The translations under genes were made by a program, and so were the position numbers. Positions 53,066 to 60,640 of a DNA stretch of 64,000 nt are shown here, piece by piece. The notes beneath the pieces are model-generated. The model did no database searches and was not told where the DNA came from. It was given only the letters and a program-made list of their open reading frames with translations. The stretch is from Streptomyces sp. ITFR-21. Its GTDB lineage: Bacteria; Actinomycetota; Actinomycetes; Streptomycetales; Streptomycetaceae. Each line of letters opens with the position of its first letter. Position 1 is the stretch's first letter. The DNA lies in NCBI RefSeq assembly GCF_031844685.1, contig NZ_CP134605.1:5019001-5083000 (forward strand). The letters are read 5' to 3'.

Positions 53066-54094
53066 TCACGCCGCTGCGCGTTCGACCGGCGGCCGGCGCC
53101 TCGATTCCCGCTGGCGGATGGCCGGCGGCTGGTAGGCCATGTCGAGCGTGCCCGTGTCCGTGCCGGGCGGCACGATGGCGTCGATCCGGTCCAGGACGTC
53201 GTCCGGGAGCGTGACCTCGGCGCCCGCGAGCAGATCGTCCAGGTGTGCCATGGTCCGCGGTCCGAGGAGCGCGGATGTGACGCCGGGGTGAGCGAGCACG
53301 AAGCCCATCGCCAGATGGGTCAGCGGCATGCCCGCCTCTTCGGCGAGCGGGATGAGCTGTTCGACGGCGTCGAGCCGCCGGTCGTCCTTGAGGTGTTCGA
53401 AGCCGTACTGCGAGCGGTGCGTCGCGGCCTCCTGGCCCTTCCGGTAGCGCCCGGTCAGCAGCCCGCCGCCGAGCGGCGACCAGACCAGGGTGCCCATGCC
53501 GAACTCCTGCGCCACCGGGAGCACCTCGCGCTCGATGCCCCGGTTGAGGATCGAGTACACCGGTTGCTCGGTACGCGGCCGGGCCAGGCCGCGCCGTTCG
53601 GCGACCCAGTGGGCGCGGACGAGCTCGGAGGCGGGCATGGCCGAGGTGCCGAAGGTGCGGATCTTGCCGGCTCGCTGCAGGTCGGTGAGGGCCCCGAGCG
53701 TCTCCTCGATGTCCGTGTCGGGGTCCGGGCGGTGAATCTGGTAGATGTCCACGTAGTCGGTATCGAGGCGGCGCAGCGAGTCCTCCAGCGCGCGCACCAG
53801 CCAGTGCCGGGACGCGCCTTGGTGGTTCGGTTCGTCGCTCATCGGGAACCGGGCCTTCGTCGCGAGCACGATGTCGGCCCGGCGCCCCTTCAGCGCACGG
53901 CCGACGATCTCCTCCGACTCGCCGTGCGCGTACATGTCGGCCGTGTCGATGAGGTTGATGCCGGCGTCCAGGGCCCGGTGGATGATGCGGACGCAGTCGT
54001 CGTGGTCGGGGTTGCCGAGGGCACCGAACATCATGGCGCCGAGAGCGTAGGAGCTGACCTTGATCCCGGTCTTGCCGAGGCCGCGGTAACGCAT
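53066..54094 (-). CDS. Aldo/keto reductase
   Basis: ATG 54094 with GGAGAG just upstream; 342 residues. A complete aldo/keto reductase barrel: GINLIDTADMYAHGESEEIV with catalytic Asp and Tyr, VLATKARFPMSDE with Lys, DYVDIYQIHRPDPDTD with His, and VWSPLGGGLLTGRYRKG. It reduces carbonyls with NADPH. It is divergent from the AraC gene at 54198, which probably regulates it; an AT-rich stretch (54160-54180) lies between. Confidence 0.93.
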   Translation of the reverse strand: MRYRGLGKTGIKVSSYALGAMMFGALGNPDHDDCVRIIHRALDAGINLIDTADMYAHGESEEIVGRALKGRRADIVLATKARFPMSDEPNHQGASRHWLVRALEDSLRRLDTDYVDIYQIHRPDPDTDIEETLGALTDLQRAGKIRTFGTSAMPASELVRAHWVAERRGLARPRTEQPVYSILNRGIEREVLPVAQEFGMGTLVWSPLGGGLLTGRYRKGQEAATHRSQYGFEHLKDDRRLDAVEQLIPLAEEAGMPLTHLAMGFVLAHPGVTSALLGPRTMAHLDDLLAGAEVTLPDDVLDRIDAIVPPGTDTGTLDMAYQPPAIRQRESRRRPPVERAAA

Positions 54095-54197
54095 GTTCTC
54101 TCCTGGGGTCCGTTTGCGAGGTACGGCGTCAGTCTGGCGGGGAACCGACGGACGATGAATACTTGTAAGTCCTTATTTTTTGAGCGAGAGTACGGGC

Positions 54198-55139
54198 ATG
54201 ACCCCCGACCGACTCTCCGAAGCACTCGATCTGGTCGAGGTCCGCGGCGTCCTCACCGGCGGCATCGCGGCCCGCGGCGGATGGTGGGGCCGCGGACCGC
54301 TCTCCGACCCGGTCAAGTTCTTCGCGCTCGTCAGTGGTCGGGCTCGCCTCACCACCGACGGGATCGACGAGCCGGTCGACCTCGTGGCGGGTGACGTGGC
54401 GATCCTCACCGGCCGCTCCTGGGTCGCGTTCGAGGCCGGCGCGGAACCACGCCAGGAGGTGCAGCCGGAATCCGACTTCTCCACCGGCCGCTTCGCGCGC
54501 TCTGACCGCGACGCCGACGACATCGTCATCGGTGGCTGCGTCAGTCTGAACGAGGCCGGAAGCACGCTCCTCCTCGAATCACTGCCGCCACTGGCCCACA
54601 TCAGGTCGGCCGGTGAGGACGACCGGCTCCTCGCCGCCCTGCTGCGTCTCTTCGACGAGGCGACCGCGCAGCGGCTCGGCTCGGCCTTCGCGATCCGGCA
54701 GTACGGTCAGCTCTTCCTGCTGGAGCTGTTGCGGTCCTACGTCGACCAGTCCGTACTGCCGTCCGGCTGGCTGCGGCTGCTCGTCGACGAGCGCCTCCGT
54801 CCCGCCCTCGACCTGCTGCACGGCCGTCCCGGGTGCGCCTGGGGGCTCGAGGAGTTGGCGCGGGCCGCCGCGATGTCCCGGACGACCTTCGCCGAGCGGT
54901 TTCGGGAGGCGGCCGGTGTGCCACCGCTGACCTACCTGGGACGGTGGCGCATGCTGCTCGCCCAGCGCGCGCTTCGGGACGGTGACACGCGCGTCGCGGC
55001 GCTCGCCGAGGAGTTGGGCTATGGCTCGGAGAGCGCGTTCAGCACGGCGTTCAAACGGGTCGTGGGCGAGTCGCCGCTGCGCTACCGGGCCCGCCTGCGA
55101 CAGGACGCCACCGGCCGCGTTCGGACCGAGACGCTATGA
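54198..55139 (+). CDS. AraC-family regulator with cupin N-terminal domain
   Basis: I chose ATG 54198 (GAGAG upstream) over the TTG at 54180; 313 residues. An N-terminal cupin-like sensor (KFFALVSGRARLTTDG, VAGDVAILTGRSWVAF) is followed by two C-terminal HTH motifs (LEELARAAAMSRTTFAERF; VAALAEELGYGSESAFSTAF) ending SPLRYRARLR. This matches AraC regulators that control a divergent aldo/keto reductase. Confidence 0.92.
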   Translation: MTPDRLSEALDLVEVRGVLTGGIAARGGWWGRGPLSDPVKFFALVSGRARLTTDGIDEPVDLVAGDVAILTGRSWVAFEAGAEPRQEVQPESDFSTGRFARSDRDADDIVIGGCVSLNEAGSTLLLESLPPLAHIRSAGEDDRLLAALLRLFDEATAQRLGSAFAIRQYGQLFLLELLRSYVDQSVLPSGWLRLLVDERLRPALDLLHGRPGCAWGLEELARAAAMSRTTFAERFREAAGVPPLTYLGRWRMLLAQRALRDGDTRVAALAEELGYGSESAFSTAFKRVVGESPLRYRARLRQDATGRVRTETL

Positions 55140-55353
55140 CGCGTCGGTTCCGCTCAACTTCCCGCGAGCCCTGGCCGATGCGCGCGTCCGCTTGTCGGCC
55201 GCGTAGGTGAGCACCGGCCGGAGCGGGCGCCACGTGATGACGCGAGCCAGATGGCCGGGCAGTGCCCCTGGTAGCCATCCCGCACTTGGCGCTCGCGGTG
55301 GCCTCGGCATCCGCCGACCCGGACTGATCGACTGGCCAGGTAGTGCGAAAAGT

Positions 55354-55393
55354 GTGGCCATCAACCCTGCAAAGTGGCTATCTACCGTGCAAA
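55354..55393. repeat. Two tandem 20-bp repeats
   Basis: GTGGCCATCAACCCTGCAAA (55354-55373) is followed directly by a 17/20 match at 55374-55393, and a weaker unit precedes them. Tandem sites of this kind are typical of IS21-type element ends, where the transposase binds, but no IstA/IstB gene is present. A relic end is possible. Confidence 0.5.
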
Positions 55394-55428
55394 GTCACAC
55401 CGGCAGGGGTTCACGCACCTCGCGCGAT

Positions 55429-55444
55429 GGTACGTTTATTTACC
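55429..55444. repeat. 16-bp repeat GGTACGTTTATTTACC, copy 2
   Basis: Identical to 51404-51419. It lies about 60 bp before the CRISPR-like repeats. The two copies enclose IS110, the aldo/keto reductase and the AraC gene. Confidence 0.7.
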
Positions 55445-55504
55445 GGCGATCGGGATGTCTCCGAAGGACTTCCGCTTCTGGGCCGAGGTCTTCCGGAACC
55501 TCGG

Positions 55505-55594
55505 CTGCTCCCCGCACCAGCGGGGCTGTTCCCTCAACGGACGCTCGCGAACGGGCGATCCATGGCTGCTCCCTGCACGCGCGGGGCTGCACCT
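55505..55594 (+). CRISPR. Two-repeat type I-E-like CRISPR relic
   Basis: Two 29-bp units start at 55505 and 55566, exactly 61 bp apart, with a 32-bp spacer, the period of type I-E arrays. The first carries the typical palindrome CCCCGCACCAGCGGGG after CTGCT; the second reads CCCTGCACGCGCGGGG, with several mismatches. No cas genes are in the window and no third repeat is seen on either side. It looks like a decayed or seed array. Confidence 0.6.
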
Positions 55595-55637
55595 ACCGGC
55601 CGGGCAGGGAGTTGACGGCCGCGTCGCTTCCGGGACT

Positions 55638-55668
55638 GTTCTCCGGCGTGCCAAGCACGCCGGAGAAC
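55638..55668. terminator. Perfect 13-bp hairpin
   Basis: GTTCTCCGGCGTG pairs exactly with CACGCCGGAGAAC over a 5-nt loop (CCAAG). It lies 44 bp after the CRISPR-like repeats and about 100 bp downstream of the minus-strand DUF6884 gene, for which it could be the terminator. Confidence 0.65.
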
Positions 55669-55769
55669 GGCGCGCTGCTTAGGCTGACTCGGCCGCCAGG
55701 GCGATAGCTCTGCGGAGCGGCTGAGTCTGTGTCGCGGCACCGGCATTTTCCCCGACTACCGGTGCCGGC

Positions 55770-56327
55770 CTATCGGCCCGCAGCGCGTCTGCTGCGGATT
55801 GCGGACGGGTAGGGACCGGTCGGCGGTACTCCGGCTGGCTTCTTCGCCGTTTCTCCAGCTCCGTGGTCTGCCAGACGGGCTGCGACGGTCCACCACGCGG
55901 CGGCGAGATTGGCGGAACGGCTGACGGCGTGGCACTGGGCTCGTTGTTCGCCCAGGCCGCCGGCGAGTGGTGTCAGGGTGTGGGGGACCGACTGTTTGAG
56001 CAGGTGGGCGTAGTTCCGGCCGCCGAGGAAGATCACGTGCGCGTCGTCGAGGTCGAGGGCGGCGGTCTGCCGGGCCAGCCGCTCCGGGGTGATGACGTCC
56101 CGGTCGCCGAGCCGGGTGTCGTACGGGAACAGGGGACGTTCCAGGGGGACCAGGCCGTGTCGCGCTGACAGGATCCGGATCAGGGTCTGGTCGGCCAGTG
56201 CGTCGGCGGCGAGCCGCAGGGAGCGATGCCACGGGCCGGTGTAGAGCTGGCCGGCGGGGATGACGTCCCGGTAGCCGAACTTCTCCCAGGACGGCTCGGC
56301 CTTTCTCGAGCCGCAGGCGACGATCAC
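55770..56327 (-). CDS. DUF6884-domain protein
   Basis: GTG 56327 gives 185 residues beginning MIVACGSRKAEP. The family pattern is clear: Cys-Gly-Ser-x-Lys at the N-terminus, DVIPAGQLYTGPWHRSLRLA, RILSARHGLVPLERPLFPYD, and VIFLGGRNYAHLL. The fold is thought to be a nucleotide/DNA-modification-related Rossmann-like domain; the reaction is not known to me. The same frame continues upstream through TAG 56394-56396 into another coding fragment, so the original protein was longer. Confidence 0.75.
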   Translation of the reverse strand: MIVACGSRKAEPSWEKFGYRDVIPAGQLYTGPWHRSLRLAADALADQTLIRILSARHGLVPLERPLFPYDTRLGDRDVITPERLARQTAALDLDDAHVIFLGGRNYAHLLKQSVPHTLTPLAGGLGEQRAQCHAVSRSANLAAAWWTVAARLADHGAGETAKKPAGVPPTGPYPSAIRSRRAAGR

Positions 56328-56393
56328 GATCCGACGCCGTTGGCAGGGGATGTTGCCGCGCTGGCGTGCATACTCGCGTCCGGCCGGGGTGAG

Positions 56394-56868
56394 CTAGAGG
56401 GCCCGGCCGGTCTGCTCCCAGGTGCCGTGGATGACGCCATGCTCGCAGGGCCGCATGTCGGCGTAGCCGGCAGTGCGGACGGCGGCCAGGGTCCGCCTAT
56501 TGAAGAAGCCGGGCACGTGGTCGTCGATGCCCGGAGCCAGGTGGTCGGGGCGGCGGGCGGCGGCGAGGACCGCGTCGTGCTGTGGTCCGGGAAGTTTGGG
56601 CAGTATGCCGGTTGCGGGAGCCGGGGCGGGCGGGCCGTACTCGCTCTTCCACTGTTCGTACGCCAGCCGGCCGGCGTCCGTCATCTGGTGGGTGTCGCTG
56701 TCGGGTTGGCGGCCGGTGATCAGGTGGTCGGCTTGGAGGCGGGCCAGGGCGGCGGGGTGTCCGGTGACGGTGCCGTTGTCGTGGTCGGCGAGGATGCGGG
56801 CCCCGGTGACGGTGAGCGGGTGCAGATGATGCCTTTCGTGCGCGGCGCCAGCCTGTCTGTCGGCGGTG
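56394..56868 (-). pseudogene. N-terminal part of the DUF6884 gene, cut by amber codon
   Basis: In frame with the DUF6884 gene, separated only by TAG 56394-56396, lies a fragment with two helical segments: HPAALARLQADHLITGRQ then MTDAGRLAYEQWKSEYG, resembling a winged-helix domain, and TLAAVRTAGYADMRPCEHG. It has no good start: the only ATG is at 56684 and the frame extends to about 56868. I read it as the original N-terminal half, now separated by nonsense mutation and missing its 5' end. Confidence 0.5.
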
Positions 56869-56917
56869 CGCGGTCAGCGGGTGGCGCGGACGGGTGTGCT
56901 GGTAGTGAGTGCTGGGG

Positions 56918-56992
56918 GGCCGTTCGGCGGATGCCAGGCGGCGTGGCTGCGATGAGCTGCGCCGCACGCTGACGCGGCGTCGCGCAGGGAGC
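56918..56992. repeat. 75-bp repeat, copy 2 (upstream of the DUF6884 gene)
   Basis: About 80 percent identical and in the same orientation as 45985-46059. It lies in the 5' region of a minus-strand gene, as copy 1 does. The conserved frame reads SACGAAHRS and AAWHPP; the alternative frame contains ARRRVSVRRSSS, a degenerate leader-peptide-like pattern. Confidence 0.7.
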
Positions 56993-57138
56993 ATGGATCA
57001 CAAAGTCCCGTCGAGGGGTGGTGCAGGTTGTCTGCCGCAGACGGACGCGCCGTCACTCGAACGTGGGTTGGTTCGGGGGACGAGGCGTTGGCCGTTGGGG
57101 GCTTGTGCGTCTGATCGTCGTGATTGTGTGCCGGCGTC

Positions 57139-57348
57139 TCAGCGTGTTCTGCGAATGGCGTCGGTGGCGGCCTTGGCGATGGCGGCGGGGGCACTGGAGG
57201 GCTGGGGTAGGTGGAGCGGGGTGGTTCCCGGCAGGTGGCGGGAGTTGGTGGTGAGGGTGAGCTGGAGTACGGCGCAGCCGGCGGTGGTGAGGCGTTTGAT
57301 GCGGGTGAGTCGCTGTTGTCGTTCCGAACTTGAGGGCGGCGTTTTCAC
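57139..57348 (-). CDS. Small hypothetical protein
   Basis: GTG 57348 gives 69 residues with GC-rich third positions. The sequence has a basic helix (ERQQRLTRIKRLTTAGCAVL) and a C-terminal AIAKAATDAIRRTR. No ribosome site is obvious. It diverges from the 57421 gene. Function unknown; an overlapping longer minus-strand frame is less convincing. Confidence 0.45.
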   Translation of the reverse strand: MKTPPSSSERQQRLTRIKRLTTAGCAVLQLTLTTNSRHLPGTTPLHLPQPSSAPAAIAKAATDAIRRTR

Positions 57349-57420
57349 TGGTCAGGCATGGGTTCGGTGATTTCGTGGGAGTTGTGGCCTGTCGGGTTGT
57401 TACTCGCCGGGGAGGCCGGG

Positions 57421-57957
57421 ATGCCGTCGGTTGTCGGACTGCTGGAACAGCACGAGCTCGCTGCTCGTCGTCGCGTTGGCCGGCTGCGGGAGGAGGCCGA
57501 CCGGATCCAGGCCGAGCTGGCCGCGGCCGAGCTGGAATGGCAGGAGTGGACGGTCGCCCGCAGGCGCGTCGATACGGTGCTGGCACCCGGCAGCGCCGAG
57601 ACCATCAGCACGAAGACCACCCCGGATCCGCCGGGCGAGCACGTGCCGGCGGTGCCGGCGGATGCGGTGAAGCCGGGATCGCAGGTGCCGGTGTGGCGTG
57701 AGGGCCTCGGCTGGTCGGTTCTGTCGGTGGACTACCAGCGCATCGTGCAGCTCCTCGCGGACCGTGTCCGGCTTCATCAAGGGCCGCTGACCTGCCAGGA
57801 GATGGCCGCATCGTTCGGTATGGACGCGGTGCCGGCGCGGGTGGAGGGCTTGCGGGCGAAGGCGAAACGCCTGGTCGCCCGTGGCTGGCTGGCCGAGCCC
57901 GGCCCGGGCCGGTTCACGCCTGCTGCGGGTGTGTCCGGGCCAGGCGGCGGGTCATGA
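57421..57957 (+). CDS. Hypothetical coiled-coil protein of IS-associated type
   Basis: ATG 57421 follows GGGGAGG by 5 nt; 178 residues. The N-terminus is a coiled coil (LLEQHELAARRRVGRLREEA, then DRIQAELAAAELEWQEW), followed by a Pro-rich linker and a winged-helix-like end (PLTCQEMAASFGMDAVPARV, RAKAKRLVARGWLAEPGPGR). Very similar proteins are widespread in Streptomyces near transposases. Its last 15 codons overlap antisense with the IS5 transposase, so the C-terminus may come from the IS end. Confidence 0.7.
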   Translation: MPSVVGLLEQHELAARRRVGRLREEADRIQAELAAAELEWQEWTVARRRVDTVLAPGSAETISTKTTPDPPGEHVPAVPADAVKPGSQVPVWREGLGWSVLSVDYQRIVQLLADRVRLHQGPLTCQEMAASFGMDAVPARVEGLRAKAKRLVARGWLAEPGPGRFTPAAGVSGPGGGS

Positions 57958-58831
57958 GCAGGGTCATCGACCAGTAGACCATCGCCTCGGCGGTGGTGGT
58001 GCGGCGCTCGTAGTCGCGGGCCAGCCGGCGGGTGCGCATCAGCCAGGCGTTCGTGCGCTCCACAATCCACCGTTTGGGCAGCACCACGAAGCCCTTCTGG
58101 TTGTCGCTGCGTTTGACGACCTGCAGGACCAGGGCGAGTACGGCCAGGCAGTGCTCGACGAGGCTTCCGGTGTAGCCGCTGTCGGCCCAGACCAGGGCCA
58201 GGCGGTGGTGCGCGTCGGCCACCCGCTGGAGCAGGACCGTCGCGGCGGTGCGATCGCCGATATCCGCGGCGGTGACCATCACGCCAAGCAGCAGGCCGAG
58301 CGTGTCGACGACGATGTGCCGCTTTCGGCCGTTGATCAGCTTGCCGCCGTCGAAGCCGCGGCTGTCGGTGCCGACGACGGCATCGGCCTTGACCGACTGT
58401 GAGTCGATCACCCCGGCCGTCGGCTCGCTGTCCCGGCCGACACGGGTACGGACCTGCCCGCGCAGCCGGTCGTGGAACTCCCGGGCCAGGCCATGGTCGC
58501 GCCAGCGGCGGAAGAACGCGTAGACCCGGTCCCACGGCGGGAAATCAGCCGGCATCGCACGCCACTTGATTCCGTTGTCGACCAGATAGCGGACCGCGTC
58601 CAGTATTGCCCGGTGGCAGTACGCCTCCGGCTGCCCGCCCCGCCCGCGCATCCAGCCCGGTACCGGCAGCAGTGGCCGAACAGCAGCCCACTCGGCGTCC
58701 GTCATGTCCGACGGATAACACTGCTGACGCGTTCCGTTGTCGGCGGCGTTTCCGAACCGGTGAGCCAGACAGTCACACTCCCGGGCGACCCAACTGGACT
58801 GTGCTGCCGTCGAGACGGAACACTGCGGCAC
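57914..58831 (-). CDS. IS5-family transposase
   Basis: The frame encodes 305 residues; the start is uncertain, with ATG 58705 (MTDAEWAAVRPLLP) also possible and the first ~40 residues perhaps flanking DNA. IS5 features: VDNGIKWRAMPADFPPW, GVIDSQSVKADAVVG (first Asp), LALVWADSGYTGSLVE (second Asp), and KRWIVERTNAWLMRTRRLAR with Glu. No stop or frameshift. Its left end overlaps the 57421 gene; its right end abuts the recombinase gene, so it may have truncated the latter. Confidence 0.85.
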   Translation of the reverse strand: MPQCSVSTAAQSSWVARECDCLAHRFGNAADNGTRQQCYPSDMTDAEWAAVRPLLPVPGWMRGRGGQPEAYCHRAILDAVRYLVDNGIKWRAMPADFPPWDRVYAFFRRWRDHGLAREFHDRLRGQVRTRVGRDSEPTAGVIDSQSVKADAVVGTDSRGFDGGKLINGRKRHIVVDTLGLLLGVMVTAADIGDRTAATVLLQRVADAHHRLALVWADSGYTGSLVEHCLAVLALVLQVVKRSDNQKGFVVLPKRWIVERTNAWLMRTRRLARDYERRTTTAEAMVYWSMTLLMTRRLARTHPQQA

Positions 58832-58853
58832 CGGGGCCTCCTGATGTTGCTCG

Positions 58854-59996
58854 GTGATTCGACACCAACGAGCTGTTCAGGAGGCCCCACCTCTATGCGC
58901 CCAAGCCTCCGAGACCACCCAATCGGGACTCCCGTTCGACACGCATCTCTCAGGACCGGAACGACAACAGCGACTGAGGCCCGACGAGGAGTTGTTGCGC
59001 CGGGCGCTGCGGCTTCGGGCGTTTGTGGTGCCGCGTCCGGAGGACCGGGAGGTACCGGGCGACGAGCGGATGGCGTTGCGCTGGGTGGCTCGGGCGACGC
59101 GGCCCGTGGACGATCTTCTGGATCCGGAAGTGATGAGGGGGGTTATCCGGTCGCTGAGCGTCCGAGCGGATGGGTCTGCGGTGCCGGGAAGCACGCAACG
59201 GCACTGTAAGAAGGCGCTGGTGAATGCGGTTGGCTACGCGTTCGGCGGGGGAGGCGCCGGTGACGACCTGATTCCCGAGATCCGCTGGCAGGTGCCGACG
59301 GACGACGAGGAGGTCGATCCGCGAGTTTTGGTGAATCCGGGCCAGGCTCGCTCTCTGCTGGACGCCCTGTCGTACGTAGGGCTGTACGGGCGGGCTCGGG
59401 GGCGGCGGCTGGTTGGGTTCTTCGCGGGGATGTACTACGCCGGTCTGCGGCCCGAGGAAGCTGTGGCCGTGAAGTACCAGGACTGTGTTCTGCCGGCTCA
59501 CGGCTGGGGCAGGTTCGTGCTGCACGAGACTCGTCCCCAGGCGGGCAAGAGGTACACGGACAGCGGCCGTAACCACGATGAACGCGGTCTGAAGAGCCGG
59601 AGGCGCGGAGCGGTTCGTGTGGTGCCACTGCCGCCACAATTGGTGACGATCTGGAGGCAGAGCGTCGACACGTTCGGCACGGCGGCCGACGGAAGAATGT
59701 TCTTCACCGAGCGGGGGCGAGTGCTGGGTTCCAGCGGCTATTGCACGACCTTGCGGGACGCGCGCATCTTGGCGCTCCCACCGGATCTGGTGGAATCGCC
59801 TCTTGTTGCTCGCGCGTACGACCTGCGGCACTCGGCGCTGTCGACGTGGCTGAACGCTGGAGTGGATCCCACCGAGGTCGCAGAGCGGGCCGGCAACACC
59901 GTCGAGACGCTGCTGCGCACCTATGCGAAGTGCCTCTACGGGCGCCAGACGGTCGCAAATGACCGCATCGACAAATTCCTGGGCGACTACGAGTAG
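58854..59996 (+). CDS. Tyrosine recombinase (integrase) of the tRNA-Arg island
   Basis: GTG 58854 gives 380 residues. The catalytic domain has YYAGLRPEEAVAVKY (first Arg), ARAYDLRHSALSTWLNAGV (box with second Arg and His), AERAGNTVETLLRTYAKCL with the Tyr nucleophile. The N-terminal DNA-binding part has a shortened or hybrid start because the IS5 copy ends only about 20 bp upstream. It lies 360 bp from tRNA-Arg, as in actinomycete integrative elements that use a tRNA 3' end as attB. It would catalyse integration at 60357-60428. Confidence 0.9.
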   Translation: MIRHQRAVQEAPPLCAQASETTQSGLPFDTHLSGPERQQRLRPDEELLRRALRLRAFVVPRPEDREVPGDERMALRWVARATRPVDDLLDPEVMRGVIRSLSVRADGSAVPGSTQRHCKKALVNAVGYAFGGGGAGDDLIPEIRWQVPTDDEEVDPRVLVNPGQARSLLDALSYVGLYGRARGRRLVGFFAGMYYAGLRPEEAVAVKYQDCVLPAHGWGRFVLHETRPQAGKRYTDSGRNHDERGLKSRRRGAVRVVPLPPQLVTIWRQSVDTFGTAADGRMFFTERGRVLGSSGYCTTLRDARILALPPDLVESPLVARAYDLRHSALSTWLNAGVDPTEVAERAGNTVETLLRTYAKCLYGRQTVANDRIDKFLGDYE

Positions 59997-60302
59997 CGCG
60001 ACCCCTCGCCGCGGCTGACGCTGTCGCACTCCGTGACGATGCGGACTCCGTTTCCGCGGCAAGACAGCCGGGATTTCAAGGCGCTCCAGCAGGGTCTACC
60101 GGCGGCACGTCTCGCTCGTCTACGCCCTGGGCGTCCCGCCCGGCGGTCTTCCTTCCGCGTCACGAATACGCCACAGGCTGCGGAAAGTGCCCCTCGCTTG
60201 GGCGGTCGACGAACCACTCGCGTCTGAAAGTGCCTGGTCAGCGGCCTGGCCGATTGTCCGTGGCGGAAAGTGCAACGGCCTCACTGGCCGTGTGTCTTGG
60301 CA
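59997..60302. other. Spacer between recombinase and tRNA with att-flank repeat
   Basis: No gene is seen. CGTCACGAATACGCCACA at 60158-60175 matches 29803-29820 (CGTCACGAATACGTCACA) in 17 of 18 positions; both lie next to tRNA-Arg sequence on its 3' side. Confidence 0.55.
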
Positions 60303-60307
60303 AAAAT

Positions 60308-60350
60308 AAAAGCCCGTCAGACTTGCGTTTCCGCAGGTCAACGGGCTTTT
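60308..60350 (-). terminator. tRNA-Arg terminator
   Basis: On the minus strand AAAAGCCCGT pairs with ACGGGCTTTT, followed by ATTTTTG. It lies 7 nt downstream of the tRNA 3' end. Confidence 0.85.
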
Positions 60351-60356
60351 CCGGAG

Positions 60357-60428
60357 TGCCCCCGGCAGGATTCGAACCTGCGCACACGGCTCCGGAGGCC
60401 GTTGCTCTATCCCCTGAGCTACGGGGGC
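60357..60428 (-). tRNA. tRNA-Arg(CCG), attR
   Basis: The complete cloverleaf is visible: acceptor GCCCCCG/CGGGGGC, D-arm GCTC/GAGC, anticodon stem ACGGC/GCCGT with loop CTCCGGA (anticodon CCG at 60393-60395), T-arm GCAGG/CCTGC with TTCGAAT, discriminator A. CCA is not encoded. It reads CGG codons. Its 3' 45 bp are duplicated at 29950-29994, showing that it is the integration site of the island. Confidence 0.97.
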
Positions 60429-60627
60429 TGGACCGGTGTTGCCCCTGGTGGGGGCGACGGGAAGAACACTACCAGCTCGGGAGGGGTGGACGTGTACGGG
60501 GATTTCGGGGTGGCGGGGAGGGCGGGGGAGAGGGGCGTGGGGGGTGTTGGGGCAGGTGGGAGCGGGGGGAGTCACTCGGGGCGGGGAAGAAATGGGCAAA
60601 ACGCGGACGCATCGCGAGGGGCGCGCC

Positions 60628-60633
60628 TAGGCT
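60628..60633 (+). promoter_or_regulatory. TAGGCT -10 box, leaderless response regulator gene
   Basis: TAGGCT at 60628-60633 is 7 nt before the GTG start at 60641. The same box with the same 7-nt spacing precedes nrtL (61557-61562). Confidence 0.65.
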
Positions 60634-60640
60634 TTCTGGT

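Noticed and set aside
55134..55364. 76-codon minus-strand ORF after the AraC gene
   Set aside because: It looks like the tail of a lost gene at best; no start signal and no family could be named.
55343..55707. Plus-strand frames over the CRISPR-like repeats
   Set aside because: They are translations of repeat DNA (pattern with SPHQRGCS and PARAGLHLP typical of type I-E repeats), not proteins.
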